Shown: positions 1 to 6,649, numbered from the stretch's first letter. The stretch: DNA of 7,074 nucleotides from Bacteroidales bacterium (GCA_024689525.1 JAILDI010000138.1:1-7074); one strand, 5' to 3'. Program-made: numbers and translations. The notes: a model not told the origin generated them from the sequence alone.

Positions 1-714
1 CGAAAAGCCGCCGGTATAGCAGAAGAGGTTCAGAACCGTCCTGCCCCCTGCCAGTTCCCCTACCCTGCGGCGGTTGTCCCGCTGGTCCAGGAAGAAACCG
101 GTCTTCTGGCCCTCGCACCAGTTCACCAGAAACTTGTGCCCGTTTTCAAGCACTACGGCCTCATCGGCCTCGAATCCGGGGGCGCGGTACAGATACCCGT
201 CCACCAGATCCAGCCCCGCCTTGAAGGGCGCAGTGCCGGAACTCTTGTCGTAGACGGCCTTCAGAGTGCCGCCGTAAACCTTCACCAGGGCATCGGCAAT
301 CGCCCCTTTGGCCCTGAACATTCCGGCCGAATGGGCCTGCATCACGCACACCCCGTCATAATAGTCGATGATGAGTCCGGGCAGGCCGTCGCCTTCCCCG
401 TGTACCAGGCGGTAGCAGTTGGTCGATGTTCCCCCGTGCAGCCCGCAGGCCACACGCAGCGCCAGCGCGCGGGAAAGCATCGTCTCCCAGAAACCGGCCT
501 TGGTGGGATCCTCCTCGAAGCTGAGCACCCGCACGGCGATGGAGCCTATCTGGTAGTGCCCATAGGCCATGAAGTCCCCTTTAGCGGAGAATACGCCCAC
601 TAGGTCGCCCTCAGCGGGATTGCCCACGATCTGGGCTACTGCGCCCGAGAACACCCAGGGATGATAACGAAGCAGGGATTCCTCCCTGCCCGGTTTAAGA
701 TATATTTTCACCAT
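1..714 (-). CDS. rlmI: RlmI-type 23S rRNA (cytosine-C5) methyltransferase, N-terminal 238 residues (3' end outside window)
   Basis: This is the first 238 residues of a class I SAM-dependent RNA methyltransferase of the RlmI/YccW family, which makes 5-methylcytosine in 23S rRNA (C1962 in E. coli). Residues 1-75 form the PUA domain, with the typical opening YLKPGREESLLRYHPWVFSG. The linker region follows, with RLVHGEGDGLPGLIIDYYDG at 102-121. The Rossmann domain begins near 190 with ENGHKFLVNW and GQKTGFFLDQRDNR at 202-215. SAM motif I, VLNLFCYTGGFS (227-238), lies at the window edge. Family members are near 395 residues, so about 155 are missing, including the catalytic cysteine region. The ATG at 712-714 was chosen because it gives the canonical N-terminus. 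It lies 20 bp inside the exonuclease gene, so translation is probably coupled to it. The family call is secure; the exact rRNA target is inferred. Confidence 0.93.
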   Translation of the reverse strand, partial: MVKIYLKPGREESLLRYHPWVFSGAVAQIVGNPAEGDLVGVFSAKGDFMAYGHYQIGSIAVRVLSFEEDPTKAGFWETMLSRALALRVACGLHGGTSTNCYRLVHGEGDGLPGLIIDYYDGVCVMQAHSAGMFRAKGAIADALVKVYGGTLKAVYDKSSGTAPFKAGLDLVDGYLYRAPGFEADEAVVLENGHKFLVNWCEGQKTGFFLDQRDNRRRVGELAGGRTVLNLFCYTGGFS

Positions 715-1516
715 TGGCTTTGTTCTTTTTGCGACGGCGTCTGTGGCGGCGGTTTCCCCTCTGGGCCCTGGCTGCCGCAACCGCGGCCTCGTGGGCAGCC
801 ATCCTGGCCGCCTTGGCCGCCTGCTTCTTCTCACGCATCACACGAAGCCTTTCCTCCTCAGCAGCAATACGAGCCTGGCGCGCCTGCACGGCCGCGAAAT
901 GCTCCGGGTCCCGCTGCTCCAGCGTGAGAGGATGCTTTTCCTCCGTCTGAAGCTTAAGGTACATCTCACGGCAGATCCAGGCGTCGGTGGCGGCGTACAG
1001 CTGCTGGGCGGGGCTCAGTTCATCGGCCTCCCAATTGGAAAGTTGCATTGCCTTGGAAATCTTAACGCCAAGGATGATTGCGGCCATTTTCTTCACCGCC
1101 TTGTCCCGTATGCCCCATTCCCACACCATCTGCTGCAGGTCGATGAATCCGGCGGCGTGGAAGCCCGCCCTGTGGTACAGGCCGGTTATATCGCCGCCCG
1201 TTGCCGCACCCACCTTGATTATGTCCGGATTGGCAAGGATGGAGCACAGTTTGGCCGGAAGGCCAATCTTATTGATCCGGAACAGGAAAGCCTTATCCTC
1301 TCCGCTCAACTGGATCAGTGCCGTGGGATACTGCCGCTGGCCCGGCGAGAAGCAGGGACGGGTTTCCGTGTCGAAACCCAGCACCTTCTGCTTCTTCAGG
1401 TAGCGGACAGCCTGAAGGAACGAATCGTCCAGCCGGTCCACCACCTGGATCTTCCCAGGGAATGAAGCCAGCGGCAACGCCCCTATCTCCTCTGCACTAA
1501 TCGTTATTTGATACAT
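695..1516 (-). CDS. 3'-5' exonuclease, RNase D/DEDDy type, with long basic C-terminal tail
   Basis: This 273-residue protein has a DnaQ-fold 3'-5' exonuclease domain at about 25-190. The motifs of the DEDDy group are visible: motif I LGFDTETRP with D49 and E51, motif II KVGAATGGDITGL with D109, and motif III YAATDAW with Y174 and D178. All expected metal-binding acids and the tyrosine are present, so it should be active on RNA or DNA ends; which one cannot be told. Residues 190-250 are an Ala/Glu/Lys/Arg-rich, probably helical stretch. Residues 251-267 are a strongly basic patch (RRHRRRRKKNK). The catalytic domain alone would be about 200 residues, so the tail is an addition that may bind RNA or ribosomes. 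The ATG at 1514-1516 lies 20 bp inside the lipoprotein gene, and the last 20 bp hold the start of rlmI. No Shine-Dalgarno sequence is seen, so translation is likely coupled on one mRNA. Confidence 0.9.
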   Translation of the reverse strand: MYQITISAEEIGALPLASFPGKIQVVDRLDDSFLQAVRYLKKQKVLGFDTETRPCFSPGQRQYPTALIQLSGEDKAFLFRINKIGLPAKLCSILANPDIIKVGAATGGDITGLYHRAGFHAAGFIDLQQMVWEWGIRDKAVKKMAAIILGVKISKAMQLSNWEADELSPAQQLYAATDAWICREMYLKLQTEEKHPLTLEQRDPEHFAAVQARQARIAAEEERLRVMREKKQAAKAARMAAHEAAVAAARAQRGNRRHRRRRKKNKANGENIS

Positions 1517-2654
1517 AGAAACGCAGCGTGGTTTGGGCGTATTTGTCCATGAATTCCGCCAGGGTCGACGGGAGGTAACGGTCCGACAGCTCTACCAGCA
1601 CCTCAGTGCCGTCGTGGTCCTTTTCTGTGCGGTAAAGCGATGCACCGGGATAAGCGATATTATGCGTGAACAGGTTTTCCCTGCGAAGCATCCTGTAGCA
1701 GCTGTGGCTGATTGCCGTTGTAACGTCCACAACCCTGAAATCGGGCGCCAGCACCTTTGCCATGGCCATTTCCTCCTCCGAGAGGCCGGTGCGGATGGTG
1801 TCCGCCTCGGCAAGGATCTCCTCCGCCGATGCCTCGAAATCGTCCAGCAGAAGGACGTGCATCGGAAGCGGCGAGCCGGAATTCCTGTACTGCATGAGGA
1901 TGCTGTGGAACCGGCCCTTCAGATCGGCCTCCTCGTCGTCCGGGGCCATGACCTTGATTTTCGAGGCCGAACGCAGATTCGAATGAACCGCTTCGTATAC
2001 ACCGCTCTTTGCCACACGGGCCGATGACCACACGCCCACGTTCACGTTCTCCCCGTTCAGCAGCGCCTCTTCCAGAAGCGCCTGCACGGGAGAAAGCGTG
2101 AGCGGAGTCCCGCCCGCAAGCTGAATGAGCGTATCCACGTCGAACTGGCCGTATTCCGACATAAGGGTCGATGAGAACACTAGCACCTTGGCGCCGTCCT
2201 TATGCTTCAGGTTATCGGCATTGTAGGGATTCAGACGGCATAGTGTGTCGATGGCGAATATCGACAGGCCCACCGCAATCTCCCTGAGACCGTTCATATC
2301 CTCCTTGAGGAACTGCTCGTAGGGAGCGTTCACCGGGTCCAGGATAAGGTCGAAATGCTCGCCGGAGAAGTCCGGGAGCATATCGGGCTTTGCCGAACCG
2401 TCGATGTTGTTCACGAAATCGGCAGTCAAAAGCCTCTCCGCAAGAAGGATTGTCTCTTCAGGAGTGCCGATGAGGGCGATGCTGCCCACAGGGCCCTGGC
2501 TGCGGTATCCCTTAACCACGCCCTTTAGGCCCGAGGTATCCTGAAGGATGTCGTATACCAGAGGGATGGTGGGACGCGGCGTAAATACGGTTTCACGGCA
2601 GGAAGTGAGTGCGGCAAGGGCCGCTATTGCGATTATGTATGCCAGTCTTTTCAT
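1497..2654 (-). CDS. Bacteroidales lipoprotein of unknown function
   Basis: I do not recognise this 385-residue protein. It has a clear lipoprotein signal peptide: KR at 2-3, a hydrophobic core at 4-15, and a lipobox LTSC with the lipidated cysteine at 19. After the cysteine comes RET, with only one acidic residue, so it does not clearly match the acidic surface-export signal of Bacteroidetes lipoproteins. It may sit on the periplasmic face. The mature part alternates predicted strands (GSIALIG 57-63, FDLILDP 101-107, AKVLVFSS 155-162, MHVLLLDD 265-272) with helices. That layout suggests an alpha/beta fold, perhaps like a type I periplasmic binding protein; this is inference only. The ATG at 2654 is preferred over an in-frame TTG three codons upstream (2663), which lies in the promoter -7 element. 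It is the first gene of a unit with the exonuclease and rlmI, and it overlaps the exonuclease start by 20 bp. Confidence 0.85.
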   Translation of the reverse strand: MKRLAYIIAIAALAALTSCRETVFTPRPTIPLVYDILQDTSGLKGVVKGYRSQGPVGSIALIGTPEETILLAERLLTADFVNNIDGSAKPDMLPDFSGEHFDLILDPVNAPYEQFLKEDMNGLREIAVGLSIFAIDTLCRLNPYNADNLKHKDGAKVLVFSSTLMSEYGQFDVDTLIQLAGGTPLTLSPVQALLEEALLNGENVNVGVWSSARVAKSGVYEAVHSNLRSASKIKVMAPDDEEADLKGRFHSILMQYRNSGSPLPMHVLLLDDFEASAEEILAEADTIRTGLSEEEMAMAKVLAPDFRVVDVTTAISHSCYRMLRRENLFTHNIAYPGASLYRTEKDHDGTEVLVELSDRYLPSTLAEFMDKYAQTTLRFYVSNND

Positions 2655-2660
2655 AACCTG

Positions 2661-2692
2661 CAAATTTAGTCATTTCCTATAAAATATGCAAA
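2661..2692 (-). promoter_or_regulatory. Bacteroidetes-type sigma promoter for the lipoprotein-exonuclease-rlmI unit
   Basis: Read on the minus strand, TTTG (2692-2689) is followed after exactly 20 nt by TAAATTTG (2668-2661). This is a full match to the Bacteroidetes vegetative consensus TTTG-N19-21-TAnnTTTG. The -7 element ends only 6 nt before the ATG at 2654, so the transcript would start at or within a few bases of the start codon. That implies a leaderless or nearly leaderless mRNA. The assignment rests on sequence match and position only. Confidence 0.75.
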
Positions 2693-2704
2693 AGAAGGGG
2701 GCGT

Positions 2705-2736
2705 TTTGCATTTTTAGGGGAAAAAGCATATATTTG
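2705..2736 (+). promoter_or_regulatory. Bacteroidetes-type sigma promoter for the C1 peptidase-pssA-GH25 unit
   Basis: TTTG (2705-2708) is followed after exactly 20 nt by TATATTTG (2729-2736), a full match to the Bacteroidetes consensus. Transcription should start near 2739-2742, giving a leader of about 26-29 nt before the ATG at 2768. The leader is AT-rich and has no convincing Shine-Dalgarno site; the AGGA touching the start codon is too close to work as one. The -33 element lies only 12 bp from the -33 element of the divergent promoter. Confidence 0.75.
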
Positions 2737-2767
2737 TCAAAATGTTTATCAGCTAATTTTTGTAGGA

Positions 2768-3976
2768 ATGAAATTAAGAATTACGGCATTGGCCCTGGCC
2801 ATTATCCTGCCTCTGGCAGCATCGGCCCAAGCCCCCCGCCAACCGGCTGTTTCCACTTCCAGCTATCAGTTCACCACTGACAAGGAACTCCCCATCACCC
2901 CCATCAAGAACCAGTATCGCAGCGGCACCTGCTGGTGCTTTTCCTCACTGTCGTTCCTGGAGTCGGAAGTAATCCGCCTGAAAGGCCTCAAGGACGAGAA
3001 TCAGTATCCCGACTTTTCCGAAATGTTCGTTGTACGCTATTCGTACAGGGACAGGGCGATCAAATACGTAAGGCTGGACGGCAAGCTTAACATGGCTGCC
3101 GGCTCCGACTTCGGCGACGTTCTCGAAGTCGTACGCAATGAAGGCCTCATCCCGGAGGAAGTGTACTCCGGATATAACTATGGCACGGACCTCCCCGTTC
3201 AGGGAGAACTCGACGCCGTGCTCAAGGGCTATGTGGAGGCCGTGGTGAAGAATCCCAACCGCACCCTCACCCCCGTCTGGTCCAAAGGCTTTGAAGGCAT
3301 CCTGGACGGCTATCTGGGCCCGATTCCGGAGAATTTCTCATACAAGGGCGCAAGCTACACCCCCGCATCCTACAGGGACGCTATGGGCATCAATCCGGAC
3401 GACTATGTGGGCTTCACCTCCTACACCCATCATCCGTTTTACACCCAGTTCGCCATCGAGGTGGAAGACAACTGGCGCTGGACTCCCAGCTGGAACGTGA
3501 CCCTGGACGAGTTCATGGAAATCATCGACTATGCAATCGACAAGGGCTTCACGGTGCTCTGGGGCGGTGACGTATCCGAACCCGGCTTCACCAGGGACGG
3601 CCTTGCCGTGCTCATCGACACAGAAAACAAGAGCACCGCAGGCTCTGACCAGGCACGCTGGACAGGCGCCCCCACCCAGGGAGGAGAACGCCCCGCAGCA
3701 AGGCTTCTGCCCGAGGTTGAGGTGGATCAGGCACTGCGCCAGACCATGTTCGACAACAAGACTTCCACTGACGACCACGGCATGCATCTCTACGGCATAG
3801 CCCACGACCAGAACGGCACCAAGTACTATCTGATCAAGAACTCCTGGGGTGTGACCGGCGCCTACGACGGCATCTGGTACATGTCAGAGAACTTTGTCAA
3901 GGCAAAGACCCTGAACATCGTCGTGCACAAGAAGGCCATTCCCGCAGCAATCGCCCGCAAGCTGGGCATCCGCTAA
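2768..3976 (+). CDS. Exported C1 family cysteine peptidase, aminopeptidase C/bleomycin hydrolase type
   Basis: This 402-residue papain-fold peptidase resembles bleomycin hydrolase and PepC, which trim amino acids from peptide N-termini. The triad is visible: catalytic C55 in SGTCWCF with oxyanion Q49 (KNQYRSGTCW), H340 in DDHGMHLYGIA, and N358 in LIKNSWG. The region between (about 100-330) is the large insertion typical of this branch rather than of plain papains. Residues 1-20 form a signal peptide (hydrophobic core, ending ASA before Q21), so the enzyme acts in the periplasm or beyond, unlike the cytosolic PepC of Firmicutes. It ends RKLGIR and lacks the small, Ala-rich C-terminus that positions substrate in classical PepC, so its exact specificity is open. 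A second cysteine, C57, sits two residues from the catalytic one. It is first in the unit, and its TAA shares one base with the pssA ATG. Confidence 0.93.
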   Translation: MKLRITALALAIILPLAASAQAPRQPAVSTSSYQFTTDKELPITPIKNQYRSGTCWCFSSLSFLESEVIRLKGLKDENQYPDFSEMFVVRYSYRDRAIKYVRLDGKLNMAAGSDFGDVLEVVRNEGLIPEEVYSGYNYGTDLPVQGELDAVLKGYVEAVVKNPNRTLTPVWSKGFEGILDGYLGPIPENFSYKGASYTPASYRDAMGINPDDYVGFTSYTHHPFYTQFAIEVEDNWRWTPSWNVTLDEFMEIIDYAIDKGFTVLWGGDVSEPGFTRDGLAVLIDTENKSTAGSDQARWTGAPTQGGERPAARLLPEVEVDQALRQTMFDNKTSTDDHGMHLYGIAHDQNGTKYYLIKNSWGVTGAYDGIWYMSENFVKAKTLNIVVHKKAIPAAIARKLGIR

Positions 3977-4692
3977 TGTCCATCGTAAAGCACATACCCA
4001 ACACAATCACTCTCTTGAATCTCCTTGCGGGGGTCACGGGAGTGATTTTCACTTTAAGCGGAGATCCCGCCGCCGGCCTGCCCTGTATGCTGGCGGCGGC
4101 GGTCTTCGACTTCTGCGACGGTCTTGCCGCCCGTCTTCTTAACGCTCCCTCGCCCATCGGCAAGGAACTGGATTCCCTGGCCGATGTGGTAAGCTTCGGA
4201 GTGTTACCTGCAGTAATGCTTCATATGATGATCGGAGGGGCGGTCTGGTGGATTAGTCTCATCCCGCTTTTGCTGGCCGCATTCTCCGCTTTAAGGCTTG
4301 CAAAATTCAACGTGGACACCCGCCAGGAGAGCAACTTCCTGGGGCTTCCCACACCGGCCTCCGCACTGCTAGCAGCATCCTTCTGCCACTACACTTTGAT
4401 GGCTTCTCCGGGGTGGTTGGAGAGGTGTCTGATATGGCTTGTGCCCGCACTCGCATTAGGACTTTCCGCGCTGGTAGTTTCAGAGATTCCGATGTTCGGA
4501 ATGAAGATCAAGAAGGGGCATAAACTGCTCGATGGAAAGCGCATCGTTTTCCTGGCTTTTGCGGTGCTCGCGGTGGTGTTTACAGTGGCATTTTCGCAGC
4601 CCTGGAGCCTTGCAATCCTGCTGATATTCGTTTTTTACGTGCTGGAGAACATTTTTCTCACACTCTTTTACAAAGAGCTGAAAACCAAATAG
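3976..4692 (+). CDS. pssA: CDP-diacylglycerol-serine O-phosphatidyltransferase (phosphatidylserine synthase)
   Basis: This 238-residue integral membrane enzyme joins CDP-diacylglycerol and L-serine to give phosphatidylserine and CMP, the first committed step to phosphatidylethanolamine. The CDP-alcohol phosphatidyltransferase signature D-x2-D-G-x2-A-R-x8-G-x3-D-x3-D is complete: D45, D48, G49, A52, R53, G62, D66 and D70. Features of the serine-specific PssA branch follow: ALRLAKFN at 105-112 and FLGLPTPASA at 121-130. Several hydrophobic segments (about 11-28, 34-47, 72-105, 125-142, 150-170, 190-206 and 208-232) fit the usual multi-pass fold. The ATG overlaps the stop codon of the peptidase gene (TAATG), so translation is probably coupled. 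The partner decarboxylase gene psd is not in the window. The serine assignment rests on overall similarity and is quite sure. Confidence 0.93.
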   Translation: MSIVKHIPNTITLLNLLAGVTGVIFTLSGDPAAGLPCMLAAAVFDFCDGLAARLLNAPSPIGKELDSLADVVSFGVLPAVMLHMMIGGAVWWISLIPLLLAAFSALRLAKFNVDTRQESNFLGLPTPASALLAASFCHYTLMASPGWLERCLIWLVPALALGLSALVVSEIPMFGMKIKKGHKLLDGKRIVFLAFAVLAVVFTVAFSQPWSLAILLIFVFYVLENIFLTLFYKELKTK

Positions 4693-4707
4693 TGTAACAC
4701 ATTTGTT

Positions 4708-5499
4708 ATGGGCGTTAACAAAAATGTTAAGCGCCGTAAAAGGGCAAAAGACAAAAAATACAAGCTTGGTGTCTGGGGTATTTTGGGCATCCTGGCAGCT
4801 GTTGCCCTGTTCATAGCGTTACCATACATCAGGCACGGCCGTTTCGCCACTTACGGTACGGCTGTGCCCGAGGGGTACGACTATTTCTGTTTGGACATTT
4901 CGCACTACAACGGAGACATAGTATGGGACTCCCTTAAGGTGGCTGTCGACCCTCGTGGATACACCACCCGGAGCCTCTTCCACGCCAAGAGAATCCTGCC
5001 CGTCAGATGGGTTGTCGTGAAGGCCACGGAAGGGGAAAATATGATCGACAACCGGTTCCAGGATTTCTGGGTGGAGGCGGGCCGGATCGACGCCAGCCGG
5101 GGGGCCTATCACTTCTTCCGATCCAGCAAGGATCCCCGCAAACAGGCCGAGAATTACATCGCCCGCGTGAAGCTCCGCAAGACCGACCTCCCCCCTATCC
5201 TGGACGTGGAAACCATCCACAAGGGATGCTCCCGCAAACTCCTCAACTACCGCGTGCTCACGTGGCTGGAAATAGTGGAAAAGCACTATGGACGCAAGCC
5301 TATCGTGTATACGTCCGACTCTTTTGCGCGCACGTACCTGTGGGACGACATTACCGACAACTATCCCCTCTGGATAGCACGGTACAATGAAGAACCGCCA
5401 AGGACTTCCAACTGGAAGATCTGGCAGTTCACGGATAAAGCCCTGGTAATTGGTGCTCCGGGGTATTCCGACCTTTCCGTTATACGGTTAAACCCTTGA
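4708..5499 (+). CDS. Membrane-anchored GH25 muramidase (lysozyme-like glycoside hydrolase)
   Basis: This 263-residue protein has a GH25 (Chalaropsis-type lysozyme) domain, a family that cuts the beta-1,4 bond between N-acetylmuramic acid and N-acetylglucosamine in peptidoglycan. Visible motifs in order are CLDISHYNGDIVW (61-73, catalytic-site D63), VVVKATEGE (102-110), GAYHFF (132-137), PPILDVE (162-168, with acids D166 and E168), KPIVYTS (197-203), PLWIARY (220-226) and WKIWQFTD (236-243). A Lys/Arg-rich N-terminus (residues 5-19) precedes one hydrophobic segment (about 21-41), so it is probably anchored in the inner membrane with the enzyme in the periplasm. About 18 extra residues lie between W73 and the KATEG strand, a feature I recall in Bacteroidetes members. 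It begins 15 bp after pssA with no promoter seen between, so it likely shares that mRNA. Its last 20 bp overlap lpxB on the other strand. Confidence 0.93.
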   Translation: MGVNKNVKRRKRAKDKKYKLGVWGILGILAAVALFIALPYIRHGRFATYGTAVPEGYDYFCLDISHYNGDIVWDSLKVAVDPRGYTTRSLFHAKRILPVRWVVVKATEGENMIDNRFQDFWVEAGRIDASRGAYHFFRSSKDPRKQAENYIARVKLRKTDLPPILDVETIHKGCSRKLLNYRVLTWLEIVEKHYGRKPIVYTSDSFARTYLWDDITDNYPLWIARYNEEPPRTSNWKIWQFTDKALVIGAPGYSDLSVIRLNP

Positions 5500-6649
5500 T
5501 TTCCTGAATCATAGCAGCTGCTACCGCACGTGATGCTCCAGTTCCGCCCAATTTGGCGCGGATGGCGTCATAGTCAGCCATCATACCCTTGCGGTAGCGC
5601 TCGTCCTCCAGGATGTGGCGCACCTCGCGGAGGAGGATGCCGGATGTAAAGTATTCCTGCAGGTACTCCTTGAAAGCGGGCTTGTCTATAATGAGATTCG
5701 CAAGCGAGATATACTTTATCTTCAGGATGTTCCGCCCTATCATATAGGTTATGGCCGATGTCTTGTACCCCACCACCTGCGGCACGCCCAGGATGGCGGC
5801 CTCCAGGGATGCGGTGCCGGAGTTGATCACGGCGGCCTGCGCGTGGCGAAGCACGGAGTATGTCCCTTTCTCCACCACATATAGCCAGGGGCGGCCTTCC
5901 AGCCAGCTGGCATAATCGGCCTTCTTCCTGGACGGCGGGGCGGCCAGGATGAAATTGAACTCCTTGTAAGCTGGAAGCTCCTTCAAGCGCTCAGCGAACT
6001 CCATAAAGGTGGGCATCATCGTGGCGATCTCACCGTTGCGGGAGCCAGCCAGCAGGGCGATGTACGGCTTGTCCGGGACGCCGTTCCGGCTAAGGAACGC
6101 CTCCGCGTCCTCCTTCATGGCATCGGACTCCAGGATGGCATCCATCAGCGGGTTGCCGCAGTATTCGAAGGGGACGCCTTTGCGCGTGAAATAATCGACC
6201 TCGAAGGGGAAGATAATGAACAATTTGTCGACATTAGCCTTAAGCTTGGCGATGCGGCCTTCTCTGGATGCCCATACCTTGGGGGCGATGTAGTAGAAGA
6301 CTTTGAATCCGTGCCGATGCGCGAACGCTGCGACACGGAAATTGAATCCTGGATAGTCGATGAGGATAACCACGTCGGGATTCCACTCCAGGATGTCCTT
6401 CCGGCACATCTTGTACCTCTGGAAGAACTTCTTCCCCATCTTCATCACCTCCACGAAGCCCATCACGGCACCTTCCGTATAATCCACCACAAGCCCCTCC
6501 CCTTCCTGGTGCGCGTGATACACGGCGTCCATCAGCGGACCGCCCCAGAACCTCACATCGGCCTCCGGATCCTCCGCGTACAGCCCCTTCATCAGATTAG
6601 ACCCGTGAAGATCGCCGGACGCCTCGCCTGCTATGATGTAATACCTCAT
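5480..6649 (-). CDS. lpxB: Lipid-A-disaccharide synthase
   Basis: This 389-residue GT19 glycosyltransferase condenses UDP-2,3-diacylglucosamine with lipid X (2,3-diacylglucosamine 1-phosphate) to form the lipid A disaccharide, on the inner face of the cytoplasmic membrane. The length is normal for the family. Motifs seen are YIIAGEASGDLHGSNLM (4-20), VILIDYPGFN with D98, YYIAPKVWAS (119-128), FPFEVDYF (147-154), GNPLMD (165-170), LLAGSRNGEI (199-208, the usual LPGSRxxEI) and INSGTASLEAAILGVPQVVGYK (275-296). At 128 a serine stands where many family members have the second tryptophan of a WAW motif. The ATG overlaps the surE stop as ATGA, so the two genes are surely co-translated. The 3' end overlaps the converging GH25 gene by 20 bp, and no terminator hairpin is seen there. 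The call is secure. Confidence 0.95.
   Translation of the reverse strand: MRYYIIAGEASGDLHGSNLMKGLYAEDPEADVRFWGGPLMDAVYHAHQEGEGLVVDYTEGAVMGFVEVMKMGKKFFQRYKMCRKDILEWNPDVVILIDYPGFNFRVAAFAHRHGFKVFYYIAPKVWASREGRIAKLKANVDKLFIIFPFEVDYFTRKGVPFEYCGNPLMDAILESDAMKEDAEAFLSRNGVPDKPYIALLAGSRNGEIATMMPTFMEFAERLKELPAYKEFNFILAAPPSRKKADYASWLEGRPWLYVVEKGTYSVLRHAQAAVINSGTASLEAAILGVPQVVGYKTSAITYMIGRNILKIKYISLANLIIDKPAFKEYLQEYFTSGILLREVRHILEDERYRKGMMADYDAIRAKLGGTGASRAVAAAMIQEIKGLTV

Larger units (their letters stand above)
2655..2767. other. Divergent intergenic region, the only sizeable non-coding stretch in the window
   Basis: These 113 bp separate the lipoprotein gene and the C1 peptidase gene, which point away from each other. 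The stretch is much richer in A and T than the surrounding genes. It contains the two back-to-back promoters and a run of G (2697-2701) between their -33 elements. I see no riboswitch, clear operator palindrome or small ORF in it. Confidence 0.8.

Noticed and set aside
136..603. A 155-codon open frame on the plus strand
   Set aside because: It is antisense to rlmI, which has clear PUA and methyltransferase motifs through the same stretch. No signal supports an extra gene.
743..1465. A 240-codon open frame on the plus strand
   Set aside because: It lies antisense to the exonuclease gene, whose catalytic motifs are intact. The plus-strand product shows no family resemblance and is explained by the GC-rich complement of a real gene.
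1533..2027. A 164-codon open frame on the plus strand
   Set aside because: It is antisense to the lipoprotein gene and has no promoter or recognisable motif.
2655..2663. TTG at 2661-2663 as lipoprotein start
   Set aside because: It lies inside the -7 promoter element, while the ATG at 2654 gives a standard signal peptide.
2733..2762. Second possible plus-strand promoter (TTTG 2733-2736 with TAATTTTTG 2754-2762)
   Set aside because: The spacer is only 17 nt and the -7 element has an extra base; the pair at 2705-2736 fits far better.
3338..3805. A 155-codon open frame on the minus strand
   Set aside because: It is a shadow of the C1 peptidase gene, which has its full catalytic triad in the other reading.
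4674..4705. Possible promoter before the GH25 gene (CACATTTG at 4698-4705)
   Set aside because: The TA of the -7 element is missing and there is no TTTG about 20 nt upstream, so co-transcription with pssA is more likely.
5512..5523. Perfect 12-bp palindrome TAGCAGCTGCTA near the converging gene ends
   Set aside because: It lies inside the lpxB coding region, has no loop of useful size and no following T-run, so it does not qualify as an intrinsic terminator.
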